The notes beneath the pieces are model-generated. The model searched no databases, was not told where the DNA came from, and saw nothing but the letters and a program-made list of their open reading frames with translations. From JBAZCO01 sp041654915 (GTDB taxonomy: Bacteria; Bacillota; Clostridia; Christensenellales; DTU072), in the NCBI GenBank assembly GCA_041654915.1, contig JBAZCO010000010.1:1-30285 (forward strand): a DNA stretch of 30,285 nt, given 5' to 3'. Of this stretch, positions 7,538-16,541 are shown piece after piece. Position numbers and translations under genes: made by a program. How positions within the stretch are numbered: the first letter of the stretch is position 1; each line of letters begins with the position of its first letter.

Positions 7538-9766
7538 ATGAAAAATGCGCACAGGGCATTTATTACGGGTGTTTGGTCTAAAAAGATTGACACTCGGGAT
7601 TTTATAATAAAGAACTACATCCCCTATGACGGTGATGAAGGGTTTTTATCAAACCCAACACCAAGAACGCTCAATCTGCTTGAAAAAGTGGAAAAACTAT
7701 TAAAAGCCGAGTCGGATGCAGGCGGCGTGCTAGATATAGACACGGGCAGAATTTCATCTCTTTTAAGCTTTCCCGCTGGATATTTGGATAAGGAAAATGA
7801 GATTATTAAGGGCTTGCAAACGGATAAACCTCTAAAACGGGCGGTAAATCCCTTTGGCGGCATTCGTATGAGCCAACAAGCTTGCGAGGAATACGGCTAC
7901 CGCTTAGAAGATAAAATTAGCAACGCTTTTAGCTACCGCACTACACACAATGACGGGGTTTTCCGTGCCTATACGGACGAGATGAAAGCCGCACGCCGCA
8001 CGGGTGTCATCACGGGACTGCCCGATGCCTATGGCAGAGGACGCATCATTGGCGACTATCGCCGCATTGCGCTCTATGGTATGGACTTTCTCATAAACGA
8101 AAAGAAAAAGGATAAGGCGGCGCTTGGCAAAAAAGCTATGTCGGAAAAAAACATAAGGCTCATCGAAGACCTGTTCAAACAGCTTGAATTTATGGAGCAG
8201 CTCAAGGAGATGGCGGCCGCCTACGGTGACGACATTTCCCGCCCTGCACAAAGCGCAAAAGAAGCGGTACAGTGGCTGTACTACGGATACTTAGGAGCGG
8301 TAAAAGAGCAGAACGGAGCAGCAAACTCCATTGGCAGAATATCTGCATTTTTAGATATCTACTTTGAGAGGGATATGAGAGAAGGCACACTTGACGAAAG
8401 TAGCGCACAAGAAATTATAGATGACTTTGTTATCAAATTGCGATTGGTGCGCCACCTTCGCACATCCTCATACAACGACCTCTTTGCCGGCGACCCAATG
8501 TGGGTGACAATGGCAGAGGCAGGCATTGCCCTTGACGGGCGACATATGGTTACCAAAACCGCCTACCGTGTGCTAAACACTCTTTATAACTTGCAGCCTT
8601 CGGCAGAACCCAATATCACAATACTTTGGAGCGAGCAGCTCCCGCAAAACTACAAAAACTTTTGCGCCAAGGTCAGTATAGATACCGACTCCATACAATA
8701 CGAAAACGATGATATTATGCGCCCCAATTACGGTGACGACTACGCTATTGCCTGCTGTGTTTCCGCAATGAAAGTAGGCAAGCAAATGCAATACTTTGGT
8801 GCAAGATGCAACCTTGCCAAAGTTCTCCTTATGGCAATAAACGGCGGCAAGGACGAAATCAGCGGTGTACAAGTTGGTCCAAAGGGCAGTGTTTTTGAGG
8901 AAAAGCCCCTTGACTATAAAGAAGTGTTAAAGACTTACGAAAAATACAGTTCTTGGATGGCAAACCTATATGTAAACACGCTAAATATCATACATTTTAT
9001 GCACGACAAGTATGCCTATGAACGGCTTATGATGGGACTTCATGACACCCAAGTAGAGCGTCTTATGGCATTTGGCATATGCGGGCTTAGCGTGCTTGCC
9101 GATAGCCTTAGCGCAATCAAACACGCAACCGTAACCCCAATTAAGGACGAAAGAGGTTTGATTACCGACTTCACCATAGAGGGCGACTTTCCCAAATATG
9201 GCAACGATGACGATGCCGCAGATGATATTGCCAAGTGGATAGTAGAGGACTTTTACAAAAAGCTAAAAAAGACACCAACCTACCGCAATGCTGTGCATAC
9301 GCTATCTGTACTAACCATAACTTCAAATGTGGTATACGGCAAAAAAACAGGCTCTACCCCAGACGGCAGAAAGAAAGGCGAACCCTTTGCCCCGGGAGCA
9401 AACCCTATGCACGGCAGAGATTCTTGCGGAGCGGTTGCAAGCTTAAATTCCGTTGCCAAGCTTGACTATGGCTGCTGCCAAGACGGTATTTCAAATACAT
9501 TCTCCGTTACCCCCGAGATTTTAGGCGAGGAGGATAACGACCGTAAGACACGGCTAACCACGCTAATAGACGGCTACTTTTCCCAAGGCGCTCACCACCT
9601 CAATGTCAATGTCCTCAATAGGGAGCACTTAATAGACGCTATGAACAATCCTGGCAAATACCCCAACCTTACCATAAGGGTAAGCGGTTATGCGGTTAAC
9701 TTCAACAAATTGAACAAAGACCAACAGCTTGAGGTTATCAACAGAACCTACCACCAAAACATATAA
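7538..9766 (+). CDS. pflB: pyruvate formate-lyase (formate C-acetyltransferase)
   Basis: 742 residues, the standard length for PFL. It cleaves pyruvate with CoA to acetyl-CoA and formate without oxygen, by a glycyl radical. The active-site pair is C406-C407 in IACCVSAM, the double cysteine that separates true PFL from other glycyl radical enzymes. The radical glycine is G717 in RVSGYAVNF near the C-terminus. The substrate-binding region NPFGGIRM (near 104-111) and other PFL blocks are present. The start at 7538 has AAAGGAG spaced about 9 bases upstream. It is followed after 8 bases by its activase, so the two are one operon, controlled by the terminator-bearing leader described separately. 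Confidence 0.97.
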   Translation: MKNAHRAFITGVWSKKIDTRDFIIKNYIPYDGDEGFLSNPTPRTLNLLEKVEKLLKAESDAGGVLDIDTGRISSLLSFPAGYLDKENEIIKGLQTDKPLKRAVNPFGGIRMSQQACEEYGYRLEDKISNAFSYRTTHNDGVFRAYTDEMKAARRTGVITGLPDAYGRGRIIGDYRRIALYGMDFLINEKKKDKAALGKKAMSEKNIRLIEDLFKQLEFMEQLKEMAAAYGDDISRPAQSAKEAVQWLYYGYLGAVKEQNGAANSIGRISAFLDIYFERDMREGTLDESSAQEIIDDFVIKLRLVRHLRTSSYNDLFAGDPMWVTMAEAGIALDGRHMVTKTAYRVLNTLYNLQPSAEPNITILWSEQLPQNYKNFCAKVSIDTDSIQYENDDIMRPNYGDDYAIACCVSAMKVGKQMQYFGARCNLAKVLLMAINGGKDEISGVQVGPKGSVFEEKPLDYKEVLKTYEKYSSWMANLYVNTLNIIHFMHDKYAYERLMMGLHDTQVERLMAFGICGLSVLADSLSAIKHATVTPIKDERGLITDFTIEGDFPKYGNDDDAADDIAKWIVEDFYKKLKKTPTYRNAVHTLSVLTITSNVVYGKKTGSTPDGRKKGEPFAPGANPMHGRDSCGAVASLNSVAKLDYGCCQDGISNTFSVTPEILGEEDNDRKTRLTTLIDGYFSQGAHHLNVNVLNREHLIDAMNNPGKYPNLTIRVSGYAVNFNKLNKDQQLEVINRTYHQNI

Positions 9767-9774
9767 ATACCGCA

Positions 9775-10512
9775 ATGAAAAAGGGATATATAAACTCTTT
9801 AGAAAGTTTTGCTACTTTTGAGGGGGCGGGAATCCGCCTTGCTATCTTTATGCAGGGGTGCAATCTCCGCTGCGCATATTGCCATAACCCCGACACTTGG
9901 ACACCTCGCACAAACGAAGTTGTCACATCAGAGGACTTACTCAAAAAAGCTTTGCGCTACAAGCCATACTTCAAAAACGGCGGCGGAGTGACTTTTACTG
10001 GCGGCGAGCCTCTTTTGCAAGCAGATTTTCTAATAGAAACAGTAAAACTGTTAAAAGAAAACGGAATAAACACGGCAATAGACACCTCTTGCTCCCTGCT
10101 AAACGATAGCGTAAAGGAGCTTTACTCACTTTGCGAATTGGTGATTGCCGACCTAAAATATCCCGACAACAGCCGATACACGGCAAAATGCGGAATGGCG
10201 GCGCTAGATAAAGTAGTGGAATCCTTGCGATTTTTAGAGGAAAAGAATATACCCGTATGGCTGCGCACGGTAATCGTGCCAAACGACAACGACACAGAAA
10301 AAGACATTCTTGCCTATTACAATATCATCAAGGATTTTAAAAATATAAAAAAGTATGAGTTGCTACCCTTCCACACAATGGGCTTTAAAAAATATACGGC
10401 GCTTGGCATCAACAACCCGCTTGAAGGGCTTTCCGCACTCCCAAATGAGCGGCTTACACAGCTAAAGGCTTATCTTGCCAAGTTAGCCACACAGCATAAC
10501 CCCAAAAATTAA
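9775..10512 (+). CDS. pflA: pyruvate formate-lyase activating enzyme
   Basis: 245 residues, the usual size. It is a radical SAM enzyme that abstracts a hydrogen from the PFL glycine. The cluster-binding motif is C29-x3-C33-x2-C36 in CNLRCAYCHNPDTW, and TGGEPLLQ (75-82) is the SAM-binding GGE motif. It has no extra ferredoxin domain, as expected for a PFL activase and unlike the second activase in this window. It begins 8 bases after pflB without an obvious ribosome binding site of its own, which suggests translational coupling. Its stop lies only a few bases from the stop of the convergent split-barrel gene. Confidence 0.96.
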   Translation: MKKGYINSLESFATFEGAGIRLAIFMQGCNLRCAYCHNPDTWTPRTNEVVTSEDLLKKALRYKPYFKNGGGVTFTGGEPLLQADFLIETVKLLKENGINTAIDTSCSLLNDSVKELYSLCELVIADLKYPDNSRYTAKCGMAALDKVVESLRFLEEKNIPVWLRTVIVPNDNDTEKDILAYYNIIKDFKNIKKYELLPFHTMGFKKYTALGINNPLEGLSALPNERLTQLKAYLAKLATQHNPKN

Positions 10513-10514
10513 CC

Positions 10515-11336
10515 CTAAAAAACTTCCACCTTTTTTAGTTCCTCGGGAGGATAAATATAGCCGGGTATCGGCGGCATAGAATTATACACCCTTTCGATAT
10601 CCATATGCTTTATTCCTTTCCCGCAATATCTGCCCTTGACAAGCACGGACTCCGTTTTAAGGTTGACCGCAAGTATCGCCGCCTTGACGGACTTGGGGAT
10701 ATACCCCACTTCTTTTTTGAACGGGAATCCCGCAAAAACTATTCTCCCTCTGCCGGCGGGAGCGGCTTGGATAACAGGCGTTATCACGGGGTAGCCCTCT
10801 CCGTCTAAATATGATATAAATTTCAAACCCCCAATATCATCAAAAAGCTGTTTGGCTTGAGGGGGAAGTATTTTAGGGCTTTTTCCCATTTTTACAAGTG
10901 CAAGCAGGCGTGAAATAATCGCCGACGGTATCAGCGCTCCCATATTTAATTTTAGTTTGGAGCTTAACGAATGTAAATTAAAGTAATGTACCTTGCCTAC
11001 CCCGCAGTAAGAATTGTATCTAAACAGCGGCTTGTTATTGTACATTTCAAACTCCGCCCCCGTTGTTTGGGTCTTGGCATAGTTGATTCGTCCGTGCCAA
11101 ATCTCCATAGAGGGTGATAGTATCAAAAACCCTGCCTTTGGTCTTTCGGTAAAAAATCTTTTGCTAAGCCCCGAACAAAACTCCCCAACCGTCATCATAT
11201 CATCCCCAAATGGTTGAATGGAGGATAAAAATGTGATATGCGGCTCGCCCTCATCATCCACGGTGGCGACAAGCCCGATTTTACCGTCTAACGACATTGT
11301 AAGATAATCAGCCTCACTCTTAAAAAAAGCATTCAT
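10515..11336 (-). CDS. pyridoxamine 5'-phosphate oxidase-like FMN-binding split-barrel protein
   Basis: 273 residues in two related halves. The N-terminal half has GLVATVDDEGEPHITFLSSI (20-39), the opening strand pair of the PNPOx-like flavin-binding split barrel. A second copy of this pattern occurs near residues 170-215 (FISYLDGEGYPVITPVI). Proteins of this family bind FMN or F420 and reduce small substrates; many are of unknown specificity. A good AAGGAG ribosome binding site precedes the ATG at 11336. It is the next leftward gene after the glycyl radical activase, 71 bases away, and could belong to the same transcript, but nothing in the sequence fixes a shared pathway. The specific substrate is unknown. 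Confidence 0.78.
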   Translation of the reverse strand: MNAFFKSEADYLTMSLDGKIGLVATVDDEGEPHITFLSSIQPFGDDMMTVGEFCSGLSKRFFTERPKAGFLILSPSMEIWHGRINYAKTQTTGAEFEMYNNKPLFRYNSYCGVGKVHYFNLHSLSSKLKLNMGALIPSAIISRLLALVKMGKSPKILPPQAKQLFDDIGGLKFISYLDGEGYPVITPVIQAAPAGRGRIVFAGFPFKKEVGYIPKSVKAAILAVNLKTESVLVKGRYCGKGIKHMDIERVYNSMPPIPGYIYPPEELKKVEVF

Positions 11337-11407
11337 ACTAAAACTCCTTTTCTACTCCCATTGCAGGGTTTACTCACTTTTTTACCCCACCTAAAAGCTG
11401 TGTCTTG

Positions 11408-12337
11408 TTAGGTTTGGGCGGTTGCTCCTGTCATTTTGACCAAATCTTTATTTTTCAATAAAGACTTTGCCGTTTCCCAAAGGGCGTTCATCTTATCTTT
11501 TGAGATTAGTCCCGCACTATCATATTCCCATTCTTTATCCAGCATCTCATACTTGTTTTTGCAAAGATTGTTAAAGGCGCAAAGCTCCCACTTTTCCACT
11601 TGTTCTCCCAGCTCCTCGCTAATAAAACGGGATATCCCAAGAATATTTTCCTCGCTATCCGTAGCGTCGGGTATCACGGGTGTTCTTATCCAAATCTTTG
11701 CTCCCTCTGCAACAGCTTTTTTCAAGTTCTCAAGTATCAGCTCATTGCCCGCTCCCGTATGCCTTTTGTGTTCTCCGCTATCGATTATTTTCAAATCATA
11801 TAATAAGTGTGTAGTATAGGGCAATACCTTTTCTATTGCCGTATACGGCACAAATCCCGCAGTGTCCACTGCCGTATCCACCCCCGCATCCCTCAGCTTT
11901 TTCAAGAGTTCGGCGGCAAACTCCGCCTGTGCCAGCACCTCCCCGCCCGACAGCGTCACTCCGCCGCCGCCCGTAAAGTATGCCCTATCCTTTATCAGTT
12001 CAGCAAACAGCTCGTCTGCTTGGTAGCTTTTGCCCTTTAACTCCAATGCTCCCGAAGGACAATTTTTTGCGCAAAAAAAGCTAGATTTGCACTTTTTTCT
12101 ATCAATATATATTCCTCTCTCAAGCATTGATATTGCGCCGTTTGGGCAACCTTTTACGCAATCTAAGCAGCCTATACACTTGTGTTTGTGCCAAAACACG
12201 GTTTCAGAAAAAGATATGCTTTCGGGATTATGACACCACTTACACTTTAGCGTACAACCCTTAAAAAACACGGTTGTTCTAAGTCCCGGTCCGTCCTCGG
12301 TGGACATTCTCTGTATATCAAGGACAATGCCCCTCAA
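11408..12337 (-). CDS. glycyl radical enzyme activating protein (two-ferredoxin-cluster type)
   Basis: About 309 residues from a TTG at 12337, chosen because it gives the family start MRGIVLDIQRMSTEDGPGL just after the stop of the partner gene. A TTG at 12370 would add 11 residues and overlap the partner by 29 bases. The radical SAM motif is C28-x3-C32-x2-C35 (KGCTLKCKWCHNP). An inserted ferredoxin-like part follows: first cluster CIGCLDCVKGCP (C54, C57, C60, C64), second with C83, C89 and C93 (CKSSFFCAKNCPSG). The second lacks the usual CxxCxxC spacing and shows only three cysteines, so its cluster may be altered. TLSGGEVL is the SAM-binding motif. It installs the glycyl radical on the enzyme encoded immediately upstream; tight coupling of the two genes is seen directly. 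Confidence 0.9.
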   Translation of the reverse strand: MRGIVLDIQRMSTEDGPGLRTTVFFKGCTLKCKWCHNPESISFSETVFWHKHKCIGCLDCVKGCPNGAISMLERGIYIDRKKCKSSFFCAKNCPSGALELKGKSYQADELFAELIKDRAYFTGGGGVTLSGGEVLAQAEFAAELLKKLRDAGVDTAVDTAGFVPYTAIEKVLPYTTHLLYDLKIIDSGEHKRHTGAGNELILENLKKAVAEGAKIWIRTPVIPDATDSEENILGISRFISEELGEQVEKWELCAFNNLCKNKYEMLDKEWEYDSAGLISKDKMNALWETAKSLLKNKDLVKMTGATAQT

Positions 12338-12341
12338 ATGA

Positions 12342-14825
12342 TTAGACAACCTTGTGACTCTCCCTTGCAATAACTTCGTCCTGTAACTCTTTGCCTATGC
12401 TGGTAAAGTAAGCATTATAGCCTGTCACCCTTACAAGCAGATTTTTATAGTTTTCGGGGTGCTTTTGTGCGTCCCTCAACATTTCCGCATCCAAAATATT
12501 TATCTGCAAAGCCGTACCCCCGTTTTCTATATAACCTTTCAAAAAAGCCTTTAGCTTTGCTTTGTGGTCGTCGTCACGGGTAACCGAAGGGTTTAGGGTA
12601 ATCGTATGCGAAGCGCCGTTTGGCAAGTAATTTACATAGTGCATAAAATCACCCTGCTCGGCAAAACCGCCCAAAACCTTGCCCACAGAGTTGGCATTGG
12701 CTGTCGGTCCGTTTGTGTCCGTACCGTTTACCGGACAGATTGCATTGGATAAAAATTGTCCGTGCTTTCTCCCGTCGGGACTTGCAGGCAAAATATAGCC
12801 AGAGCCTATCCAATAGTTCCAACTTAGCATACCGCCTCGATATTGCTTGTCAGTTTTGGTCTTATATTTCCAACACTCCTCCGCCCAATACTCCATTACC
12901 CGCCGTGCAAGTTCATCCGCTTCATCGTCGTCACGCCCGTACTTAGGCGCACGGTTGATAGCTGTTGTCTGCAACTTTTCATACCCCACCCAGTTGTTTT
13001 TTAGTGCGGTTATCAATTCGTCCATAGTACAGAGTTTTTTATCAAATACAAGATACTTTATTGCAAGCAGCGAATCCACCGTTGTCGCAAATGTAACTCC
13101 CTCTATGGTTACAAACTTTAACTCTGGACCGCCTTGGGTGATGTCCAACCCTTGCTCGGCGCATCCCCTTACAAGAGTGGATAAGTATGGTGTGGGCGTA
13201 TATTCGGCACGCACTGTGTCACAATCGTTATATAGTGCAACCAACCGTTTTATCACATAGCTTATCTGCTTTTCAAATGCTTGATAAAACTCCTCAAAAT
13301 TAACAAAGTTTCTCGGGTCGCCCGTCGCAGGAGCGTGTTCCTTTACTTTGTAGGGCTTGCCCCAAAGCGCATCTTTATATACTATCAAATCTTGCCCGTT
13401 CCCCAATGCCAACTCAACCGCTTTATAAAGGTTGGGATTGCAGTCCACCGTTTGAGAACGGTCGTTGCCGCACATCGTGTTTTCCAAACAGCCCACAGAG
13501 GCATAGTCAAAGACATTGTCCTCATTTATCAAATGTTTTACTCCCGCTTTTTCCGCTTGCCGTAAAAGTCCCGCCATAGAGCGCTCGTCAAAGTTGAGCA
13601 AAAACGGCGCACCTTGGCTTACCGATATCATATCGACAACCTTATCCAAAAGTTGTTCGGGGCTGTTTTTGTGCAAACGCACATTGGGCTTTGGCTCTAA
13701 GATAGGACTCATTTCGTCAATCACTTCCAACATAAGGTAGGTAAGCTCATTTGTCATATCTTTGCCGCCCTTGCCCATACCCGAAAGGTTAAAAAGCTGC
13801 CCGTATCCCGCAGTTATGCCTTGGTTACCGCCCACCCGTATCATAAAGTCGTATGCGGTATTTGCGTGAATAAAGAAACACTTTAATATCTCCTTGATAA
13901 ACTCCCTATCCACACCCTTTTTCATAGACTCCAAATAATAAGGAAAAAGATATTGGTCAAGCCGCCCAAACGACACGCCCGGACCGGGATAGTTTTCATC
14001 CGTCATAACTAACATATGGGTAAACCAAAGCGCCTGTATCGCTTCATAAAAATCTTCTGCGGAAAGTTCTGGTACTTTCCCAATAATTTCTGCCATTCGG
14101 ATAAGTTCTTTCTTGCGCTCCTCATCCTTTTCGTTTGTCGCAAGGCGCAAGCACTCGGCATTGTATTTAGCTTGTAGCTTGCGTGGCATATCACAAGCAA
14201 TCAACATTGCACGGAGGTTGTCGCCCTTTCTTCCCTCTTTTTCCTCTGAGGTTAGCGTATGGTATAACTCTTCAATATGTTGGCGCTTTGCTTTAAAGCC
14301 ATTTCTTAAAATATACGGATAATCGGGTATTAGGTGTCCGGATGTAGAGCCGCAGTTACCGAAACCCCTATCTTTAAACTCAAACAGCCGCTCCCTAAGC
14401 CCGTCCTTGCCACGCACAATTTTTTCATAGGCTTTTGCCTCCCGTTTATTAAAACAGCGTGACACCGATATATTAAAGCGTGCCCCGCACAATAGGTCGC
14501 CTGGCAAAATCTCTGCGGGCATCTTTTCTACAATCGCTTGCCTTATGCAAAACTCCTTGCGCTCGGGTAAGCTGCGTTTGAAAAAATCCTCGGGAAGGTC
14601 TAATTTTCTTGCGCCCAAAACATAACTTTTGTCAAACGCATTAAAAAAAGTGTGAACTTCCGGCACGATGTAAAATGTAAGTTCATCATAAATGGTATCA
14701 AAAGATGTGCCTGTAGTAAAGCTTTTGGACTCGTTGTTCCAATTTCTTGTTTCCCCTTTAAAATAATAGTCCCTTAAGCCTTGTATCCTTGGGGAGAGGT
14801 TATACGGTTCTTTTAGTTTGCTCAT
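12342..14825 (-). CDS. glycyl radical enzyme, PFL2 family, possibly arylacetate decarboxylase-like
   Basis: 827 residues. The active-site cysteine is C446 in ASVGCLENTMCG, with the adjacent acid E448 that marks non-PFL glycyl radical enzymes (dehydratases, lyases, decarboxylases). The radical glycine is G802 in RVTGYNAYF. After the cysteine the sequence runs GNDRSQTVDCNPNLYKAVEL. To my memory the NDRS-TVD pattern is closer to hydroxyphenylacetate and indoleacetate decarboxylases than to choline lyase or diol dehydratases, which carry GCVEP followed by a WHDA-type block; this assignment is tentative. No small subunit like that of 4-hydroxyphenylacetate decarboxylase is found next to it. A strong GGAGG precedes the ATG. 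The order regulator, enzyme, activase indicates an inducible catabolic unit. Confidence 0.88.
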   Translation of the reverse strand: MSKLKEPYNLSPRIQGLRDYYFKGETRNWNNESKSFTTGTSFDTIYDELTFYIVPEVHTFFNAFDKSYVLGARKLDLPEDFFKRSLPERKEFCIRQAIVEKMPAEILPGDLLCGARFNISVSRCFNKREAKAYEKIVRGKDGLRERLFEFKDRGFGNCGSTSGHLIPDYPYILRNGFKAKRQHIEELYHTLTSEEKEGRKGDNLRAMLIACDMPRKLQAKYNAECLRLATNEKDEERKKELIRMAEIIGKVPELSAEDFYEAIQALWFTHMLVMTDENYPGPGVSFGRLDQYLFPYYLESMKKGVDREFIKEILKCFFIHANTAYDFMIRVGGNQGITAGYGQLFNLSGMGKGGKDMTNELTYLMLEVIDEMSPILEPKPNVRLHKNSPEQLLDKVVDMISVSQGAPFLLNFDERSMAGLLRQAEKAGVKHLINEDNVFDYASVGCLENTMCGNDRSQTVDCNPNLYKAVELALGNGQDLIVYKDALWGKPYKVKEHAPATGDPRNFVNFEEFYQAFEKQISYVIKRLVALYNDCDTVRAEYTPTPYLSTLVRGCAEQGLDITQGGPELKFVTIEGVTFATTVDSLLAIKYLVFDKKLCTMDELITALKNNWVGYEKLQTTAINRAPKYGRDDDEADELARRVMEYWAEECWKYKTKTDKQYRGGMLSWNYWIGSGYILPASPDGRKHGQFLSNAICPVNGTDTNGPTANANSVGKVLGGFAEQGDFMHYVNYLPNGASHTITLNPSVTRDDDHKAKLKAFLKGYIENGGTALQINILDAEMLRDAQKHPENYKNLLVRVTGYNAYFTSIGKELQDEVIARESHKVV

Positions 14826-14846
14826 ATTTTGCCTCCGTTATTGATA

Positions 14847-14925
14847 TTGGCGCACATATTGCCAAGTCAAGTTTTCAATTTTTTCGCTTTGCTAGTATAT
14901 TGTTTTTCGCTTATTGACAAATAAG
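14847..14925. promoter_or_regulatory. inverted repeats upstream of the glycyl radical enzyme gene
   Basis: The gap between the regulator and the enzyme gene holds TTGGC (14847-14851) paired with GCCAA (14861-14865), and CTTATT/AATAAG arms at 14910-14925. Either could be an operator or part of a processing or weak termination signal. The same palindrome as in front of the regulator gene is not repeated here. Confidence 0.3.
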
Positions 14926-14949
14926 TTTTGGGCAAAATCTCCCGTTATT

Positions 14950-15633
14950 TTACCAAACACAGCGTATGCGTTCGCCGTAAGTCAAAATATTTTCCATTAT
15001 TTTTTGCGCCTCCTCGGCGTGCCGCATCTCTATTGCGAGGCAAAGTCCCTTGTGTGAGGCAAGCACCAAACTCCTGTCCGCATTTGACAAGAAAAACTCA
15101 CGCACAAGATTAATATATGTTCCCTCCATAGATTTAAGTATTAGCGGGTACATAGCATTGCCCGTAGCATAGGCAATCTCTTGGTGGAACAAAAAGTTGT
15201 TTTCAGCAATTTCGTCCAAATCGTCTAAGTGTTCCGCTTTCTCTATTAATTTCTTTAAGCGCTTTAGCCCCTCTTCCGTTCTGTTTTTTGCTGCTAGATA
15301 TGCAAAATGTGTTTCCAGCAATCTGCGACATTCCATTATGCCCACAAACAAGTTTTTTTCCATAACTTCTGCCCGCATAAGCAACATATTAAGTAGCTCT
15401 ACGCTCCCGTGCCGCCAGTAATCATTTATAAAAGTACCTCTCCTAGGCACAATCTTTAGCAACCCCCTTGCAGCAAGCGCCGCTATCTCACTGCGAACTA
15501 TCGTGCGGCTAATCCCGAGAGTTTGAGCAAGCTCTCTCTCGGGAGGTAGCCGCCCCCCTATAATATACCTGCCTTCCGCTACCTCTTTTAAGATGTAGTC
15601 GGTAAATCTTTTCGCAACACTTTGTGTACGCAT
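14950..15633 (-). CDS. FadR-subfamily GntR transcriptional regulator
   Basis: 227 residues. The N-terminal winged helix-turn-helix spans about 8-70 with the GntR core GGRLPPERELAQTLGISRT (26-44) and the wing RRGTFIND. The C-terminal part (about 90-225) is all-helical and fits the FCD ligand-binding domain, which often binds a metal and an organic acid; the HQEIAYATGN block is typical. It starts at an ATG preceded by GGAG. It sits directly upstream of the glycyl radical enzyme and its activase in the same direction, so it most likely controls them in response to the substrate. Its own promoter carries a perfect palindrome, pointing to autoregulation. Confidence 0.9.
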   Translation of the reverse strand: MRTQSVAKRFTDYILKEVAEGRYIIGGRLPPERELAQTLGISRTIVRSEIAALAARGLLKIVPRRGTFINDYWRHGSVELLNMLLMRAEVMEKNLFVGIMECRRLLETHFAYLAAKNRTEEGLKRLKKLIEKAEHLDDLDEIAENNFLFHQEIAYATGNAMYPLILKSMEGTYINLVREFFLSNADRSLVLASHKGLCLAIEMRHAEEAQKIMENILTYGERIRCVW

Positions 15634-15643
15634 ATCTGCTCCG

Positions 15644-15694
15644 CTGTGGTAATACCACAGTTTTATTATAACAAGGGCATTTGCCGTTTGTCAA
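15644..15694 (-). promoter_or_regulatory. promoter of the FadR-type regulator with a perfect 17-bp operator palindrome
   Basis: Read leftward, TTGACA (15694-15689) and TATAAT (15670-15665) are 18 bases apart, both matching the consensus. Transcription would start near 15658. CTGTGGTAATACCACAG (15644-15660) straddles that point and is a perfect palindrome around its central base. Its TGGT/ACCA core is the half-site type known for FadR-like GntR proteins. Autorepression is the simple reading. Confidence 0.75.
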
Positions 15695-15736
15695 TACCCA
15701 AATTATCAATCTTGCAAGGCTCTCTAAATTTTGCAA

Positions 15737-15779
15737 AAAAAACAATCGGCGTCCTAAACAAGAGCGCCGATTGTTTTTT
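15737..15779. terminator. strong bidirectional terminator
   Basis: Fifteen-bp arms with a GC core (AATCGGCG and CGCCGATT), flanked by an A-run on the left and a T-run on the right, with a 13-base loop. It lies just downstream of the leftward four-helix membrane protein gene and insulates it from the regulator promoter. Confidence 0.9.
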
Positions 15780-15806
15780 GAGTTTAACTGTAATGAAAAA
15801 TCTTAT

Positions 15807-16487
15807 TTATTTTCTTATTCTTTTATAGGCAAAGCAGCTAAATATAAAGGTAAGCAGTTGTAGTCCTACTACAATCACATAGCCATATTGCAATCCTTCC
15901 GCTACTGTGGGGCTGATAAAGTCAACAATAGCATCTGGCTTTGCTTTTGTTAACATAACCCAAGCCGCTCCGCTAGCTAGCCCAAGTACGAGCGCAAGCA
16001 ATGCGGCTATCCAAATATGAATTCTCTTTTTAGCGCCAAATGCGACTATAGCAAGTATCAAAACCACAACAGCGAGAACTAAAGATAGCAAGAATGCTAT
16101 GGGAGCAACATATTCCATAATAGCAACATCATCTTTGCTAAATAGTGCAACTACATCTTCGCCTATATCCCTTACGCTATCAAAATGCACAACTTTTACA
16201 TAGTCGTCTATTGCATCTATTTTGCCAAGGGCGCTAATCGCCGCAAATGCTATCACCAATACAGACAAAATAAGGATAAGGCTGATTATAACCGTTCTCC
16301 TCTTGAAATATCTTTTTGTTACAGCAGGGGCAGCAACGGGTGTTGCAGCTTGCACGGGAGCGCTAGTCACAGGACGCTTTCCAAACCTTTTTTCCATTGC
16401 CTCATAATAGGCAGTTACATAGGGTGAACTGAGGTTCACCAATTCGCCTTCATAGACGACATCGTCAACATACTCTAATTTTGACAT
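15807..16487 (-). CDS. hypothetical membrane protein with four transmembrane segments
   Basis: 226 residues. The first 60 are soluble and end in an Ala/Pro/Val-rich linker (about 40-57), followed by basic KRYFKRR. Hydrophobic segments lie near 66-88, 126-147, 152-172 and 194-220, so the N-terminus is probably cytoplasmic by the positive-inside rule. GGAGG precedes the ATG at 16487. It is 54 bases downstream of the proline-rich small protein gene, in the same direction, and ends in a strong terminator. I do not recognise the family. The pair may form a small cell-envelope unit, but that is inference from position. Confidence 0.75.
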   Translation of the reverse strand: MSKLEYVDDVVYEGELVNLSSPYVTAYYEAMEKRFGKRPVTSAPVQAATPVAAPAVTKRYFKRRTVIISLILILSVLVIAFAAISALGKIDAIDDYVKVVHFDSVRDIGEDVVALFSKDDVAIMEYVAPIAFLLSLVLAVVVLILAIVAFGAKKRIHIWIAALLALVLGLASGAAWVMLTKAKPDAIVDFISPTVAEGLQYGYVIVVGLQLLTFIFSCFAYKRIRK

Positions 16488-16541
16488 ATTTTTATACCTC
16501 CAAAAAACCTAAAAACAAATATTAAACTTCCCAACGGGGAT

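Noticed and set aside
12338..12370. TTG at 12370 as start of the second activase
   Set aside because: It adds 11 residues not seen at the family N-terminus and overlaps the enzyme gene; the TTG at 12337 gives the typical start, though neither has a strong ribosome binding site.
14841..14870. A -35/-10 promoter immediately before the glycyl radical enzyme gene
   Set aside because: TTGACT and TATCAA have plausible spacing, but the start would fall on or inside the ribosome binding site.
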